Assembly: GCA_964555675.1 (NCBI GenBank)
Contig: CAZKTU010000246.1
Coordinates: forward strand, 1 to 9,686
DNA from: CAIWXH01 sp964555675
GTDB taxonomy: Bacteria > Chloroflexota > Chloroflexia > Chloroflexales > Chloroflexaceae
Length of the DNA: 9,686 nt
Direction of reading: 5' to 3'
Shown here: piece after piece, positions 7,049 through 9,686 of the stretch
Position numbering within the stretch: position 1 is the first letter of the stretch
How the letters are laid out: each line of letters starts with the position of its first letter
The notes under the pieces: model-generated
The model's input: the letters and a program-made list of their open reading frames with translations, nothing else
Database searches by the model: none
What the model was told of the DNA's origin: nothing
Program-made: the position numbers and the translations under genes

Positions 7049-9621
7049 TGGAGCTATTCTTCCGTAACCCACAGCTGCTCTGGCTGCTGCTGCTCCTGCC
7101 GGCCGCGGCGCTCATGTGGCGCTGGCGCGGGGTGCGGGTGTCGGCCGCGGCCCTGGTCTTGCGCCTGCTGGCCCTGGCCGCCCTGGTGGTGGCCCTGGCC
7201 GACCCGCTGCTCGGCGCCGCGCCGCCCCCCGAGGGACCCCTGGTGGTGCTCGTGGACCAGTCGGACAGCCTGCCCGAGGCGACCAGGGCGGGCCTGCGCG
7301 CGCGGGCCGAGGCTCTGGCCGAGGAGGGCGGGAGCGGCGCGCGGGTGCTCTATTTCGGCGCCGAGGTGGTGAGCGGCCCCCGAGCTGACGCCGTGCCCGA
7401 GGCGACGCCGGCCCTGCCCGACCCCTCGGCGAGCGACCTGGCCGGGGGCCTGCGGGCGGCGGCCGCCCTGCTGCCAGGCGGTGGCCGGGTGGCTCTGCTC
7501 TCAGACGGCCTCGCCGGCGGCGAGGCTCTGGCCGAGGCGCGACTGCTCGCCGCGGCGGGCGTCACGGTCGACGTGGCGCCGGTCGCGACGGCGGGCCGGC
7601 CCGAGGTCGCGATCACCGGGGTGAGCGCGCCGCGCAGCCTGCGGGTGGGCGAGGAGTTCCCGATCGAGATCGCGGTGCGCCACACCCCGGGGGCCGGCGG
7701 CGGCGGCGGGGCCGTGGCCGGGCGGCTGCGCCTGTGGGAGGGCGAGGCCCTGCTGGGCGACCAGGAGGTGCTGCTGATGCCCGGCGACGAGCGCTTCACC
7801 TTCCGCCACAGGGCCGCGGCCCCCGGCGTGGTGCGGCTGCGGGCCGAGCTGGAGCTGGCCGACGGCGACACTTTTGTACAGAACAACCTGGGCGGCGCGA
7901 CCGCGGTGGTCAACCCGCCGCCGCGCGTCCTGGTGGTGGCCCAGCGCGAAGAGGACGGCGCCCTCGTGGCCGACGCCCTCACCCGTCAGGGCGTCGAGAC
8001 GCGCCGCATCCCCCCGGCCGAGCTGCCCACGCGCATGTCCGAGCTGAGCGCCTTCGACGGCATAGTGCTGCTCGACGTGCCGGCGGCGTCGCTCTCGCTC
8101 GACCAGATGGCGGGCGTGCGCGAGTTCGTGCGCAGCGAAGGCCGGGGCCTGGTGGCGGTGGGCGGGCGCAACTCGTACACTCTGGGCGCCTACAAGGGCA
8201 CGCCCCTGGAGGAGGCCCTGCCGGTGACGATGGAGCCGCCGCCGCGCCCGCAGCGGGGCGACCTGGCGCTGCTGCTGATTGTCGACCGCTCGGCGAGCAT
8301 GACCGCGGCCATGGGCGTCAGCAAGTTCGACATGGCCAAAGAGGCCGCCATCCTCGCCACCGAGAGCCTGAAGCCCGAGGACCGCATCGGCATCCTCTCC
8401 TTCGACACGGGCACGCTCTGGGTGGTCGAGTTCCGCCAGGTCGGCGACGCCGCGAGCCTCGTCAGCATCCAGCAGGCGGTGACCGACCTGCCCAGCGGCG
8501 GCGGAACCGACATCGAGGCCGCCCTGGCGATGGGACTGCCGGCCCTGGCGCTTCAGCCCGCCGGGGTGCGCCACGCGGTGCTGCTGACCGACGGGCGCAG
8601 CTTCACCAACAACTACGCCAGCTACGAGCAGATGGTCGAGCGGGCGCGCGCCGCCGAGATTACGCTCTCGACGATCGCGATTGGCGAGGACTCGGATACG
8701 ATCCTGCTGGAGCAGCTGGCCCAGTGGGGCGGGGGCCGCTACTACTTCGCCGACCAGCCCGAGGACATCCCGCGCCTGACGCTGCTGGAGAGCGAGATCG
8801 CGCGGGCCGACCCGGCGGTCGAGGGCGAGCTGCGGGCCAACCTGAACCAGGCCCATCCGATCGTGCGCGACTTCGCGCCCGCCGAGCTGCCCGGCCTGCA
8901 GGGCTATGTGGCGGTGACGGCCCGCGACAGCGCCGAGGTGGTGCTGCGCGCCCCCGAGGAGGACCCGCTGCTGGCGGTGTGGCAGTACGGCCTCGGCCGC
9001 GCTGTGGCCTGGACGCCCTCGGCGGGGGCGCCCTGGGCCGGCGAGTGGACGAGCTGGGCGGGCTTCGAGCGCTTCTGGGCCCAGATGGTGCGCTACACTC
9101 TGCCCGAGCCCGACAGCGGCCCGCTGCAGGTGCGGGTCGAGCAGCGACCCGGCGGGGCGCGCCTGGTGGTCGACGCCACGCAGCCGGGCGGCGCACCGCT
9201 CGACCTAGCGGCGGTCAACGCCCGCGTGACCCTGCCCGACGGTGCGCAGCGCAGCTTCGAGGTGCCGCAGACGGCGCCCGGGCGCTACAGCCAGGACCTG
9301 GTGCTGGCCAACCCCGGGGCTCACGTGGTCTCGGTGGTGCTGGTGCGGGACGACGGGCTGCAGCAGCGCGATATCGGCTATGTGCAGCCCGTGGCGGCCG
9401 AGTATCGCCAGCAGGCTGACCCCGAGGCGGCGCGGGTGTTGCTCGAGGGTATCGCCGAGGTCACGGGCGGGCAGATGCTCGCCGAGGTCGCGCCGGCCGA
9501 GGACGCGCCCCCTCGCGCGGCAGCGGTCGAGAGCGACGGCCTCGCGCCCTGGCTGCTTGGCCTGGCCCTGGGGCTGTGGGTGCTCGAGATTGCGGTGCGG
9601 CGCGGGCTCTTCGTGCGCTAA
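7048..9621 (+). CDS. Membrane protein with two vWA domains flanking an amidotransferase-like domain
   Basis: 857 residues. Two N-terminal helices (~9-25 and ~31-53) mimic the BatA layout. A first vWA domain (~64-180) has D70-x-S72-x-S74, S129-D130 and D153. A beta-rich segment (~187-290) is followed by a class I glutamine-amidotransferase-like fold (~292-400) with V-G-G-R-N-S-Y near 371-377 and T-P-L-E-E near 385-389; no catalytic Cys in a nucleophile elbow is seen. A canonical vWA domain (~405-590) carries D413-x-S415-x-S417-M, T487-D488 and D515. Next comes a segment with D-P-L-L-A-V-W-Q-Y-G-L-G-R (~639-651) and F-W-A-Q (~676-679), as in large vWA proteins of planctomycetes and Chloroflexota, then a beta-rich domain and a last helix (~832-851). 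It shares a TGATG overlap with the preceding gene. Probably a membrane-anchored partner-binding scaffold; the exact role is unknown. Confidence 0.92.
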   Translation: MELFFRNPQLLWLLLLLPAAALMWRWRGVRVSAAALVLRLLALAALVVALADPLLGAAPPPEGPLVVLVDQSDSLPEATRAGLRARAEALAEEGGSGARVLYFGAEVVSGPRADAVPEATPALPDPSASDLAGGLRAAAALLPGGGRVALLSDGLAGGEALAEARLLAAAGVTVDVAPVATAGRPEVAITGVSAPRSLRVGEEFPIEIAVRHTPGAGGGGGAVAGRLRLWEGEALLGDQEVLLMPGDERFTFRHRAAAPGVVRLRAELELADGDTFVQNNLGGATAVVNPPPRVLVVAQREEDGALVADALTRQGVETRRIPPAELPTRMSELSAFDGIVLLDVPAASLSLDQMAGVREFVRSEGRGLVAVGGRNSYTLGAYKGTPLEEALPVTMEPPPRPQRGDLALLLIVDRSASMTAAMGVSKFDMAKEAAILATESLKPEDRIGILSFDTGTLWVVEFRQVGDAASLVSIQQAVTDLPSGGGTDIEAALAMGLPALALQPAGVRHAVLLTDGRSFTNNYASYEQMVERARAAEITLSTIAIGEDSDTILLEQLAQWGGGRYYFADQPEDIPRLTLLESEIARADPAVEGELRANLNQAHPIVRDFAPAELPGLQGYVAVTARDSAEVVLRAPEEDPLLAVWQYGLGRAVAWTPSAGAPWAGEWTSWAGFERFWAQMVRYTLPEPDSGPLQVRVEQRPGGARLVVDATQPGGAPLDLAAVNARVTLPDGAQRSFEVPQTAPGRYSQDLVLANPGAHVVSVVLVRDDGLQQRDIGYVQPVAAEYRQQADPEAARVLLEGIAEVTGGQMLAEVAPAEDAPPRAAAVESDGLAPWLLGLALGLWVLEIAVRRGLFVR

Positions 9622-9645
9622 AGCAGGTTTCACCTTGCGGGAGGC

Positions 9646-9666
9646 GTGGAGGGCCTGGCCCTCCAC
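9646..9666 (+). terminator. Hairpin after the operon, possible terminator
   Basis: GTGGAGGGC and GCCCTCCAC form a perfect 9-bp stem around a CTG loop, starting 24 bases after the last stop codon. No T-tract follows, so it is not a classical intrinsic terminator; it could act with Rho, protect the 3' end, or be a copy of a dispersed intergenic repeat. Bases 9622-9645 and 9667-9686 show nothing else I can support. Confidence 0.5.
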
Positions 9667-9686
9667 ATCCACCCCTCGCGGGGCCG

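Noticed and set aside
7501..8856. Minus-strand 451-codon frame opposite the last gene
   Set aside because: It is antisense to the amidotransferase-like and vWA domains and rich in His/Arg/Gly, with no recognisable family pattern.
7734..9419. Plus-strand 561-codon frame inside the last gene
   Set aside because: It is a frame-shifted Arg/Gly/Ala-rich reading of the vWA gene, which itself carries clear motifs.
1..9686. tRNA, rRNA, CRISPR array, insertion sequence
   Set aside because: I saw no cloverleaf, rRNA-like stretch, regular spacer-repeat pattern, transposase motif or terminal inverted repeats.

Overview
The window is GC-rich bacterial chromosome with densely packed genes. The gene families and their architectures fit a Chloroflexota (filamentous, Chloroflexales-like) genome best. 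The pointers are a CHAT-domain protein joined through a membrane helix and a Pro/Thr linker to TPR repeats, and a compact DUF58/von Willebrand A (vWA) operon. This assignment is inferred from family style; no rRNA or other phylogenetic marker is present.

Layout: (1) Bases 1-2717, minus strand, hold one long gene that runs off the left edge. It encodes a CHAT (caspase-like) peptidase domain with an apparently intact His-Cys pair, one transmembrane helix, a Pro/Thr linker, a middle alpha/beta domain and a TPR array. (2) Bases 2718-2894 are a divergent intergenic region. It carries a leftward extended -10 promoter for the CHAT gene and a strong rightward sigma70-type promoter whose predicted start point falls on a GTG codon. 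(3) Bases 2895-9621, plus strand, are four tightly coupled genes: a three-helix membrane protein with a Gly-Gln repeat, a DUF58 protein, a BatA-type vWA membrane protein, and an 857-residue membrane protein with two vWA domains flanking a glutamine-amidotransferase-like fold. Junctions are a 29-nt overlap, a 4-nt gap and a 1-nt TGATG overlap. (4) Bases 9622-9686 are non-coding and hold a perfect 9-bp hairpin without a T-tract, probably the end of the operon.

How they may work together: DUF58 and BatA-type vWA proteins are usually partners of a MoxR AAA+ ATPase in envelope-associated chaperone or assembly systems. Here the operon supplies four MIDAS-bearing vWA or vWA-like folds on or near the membrane, but no MoxR gene lies inside the window. 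The divergent CHAT-TM-TPR protein would place a protease domain in the cytoplasm and a repeat domain outside. A functional link between this candidate protease and the vWA membrane module is the most interesting hypothesis here, but it rests on adjacency alone.
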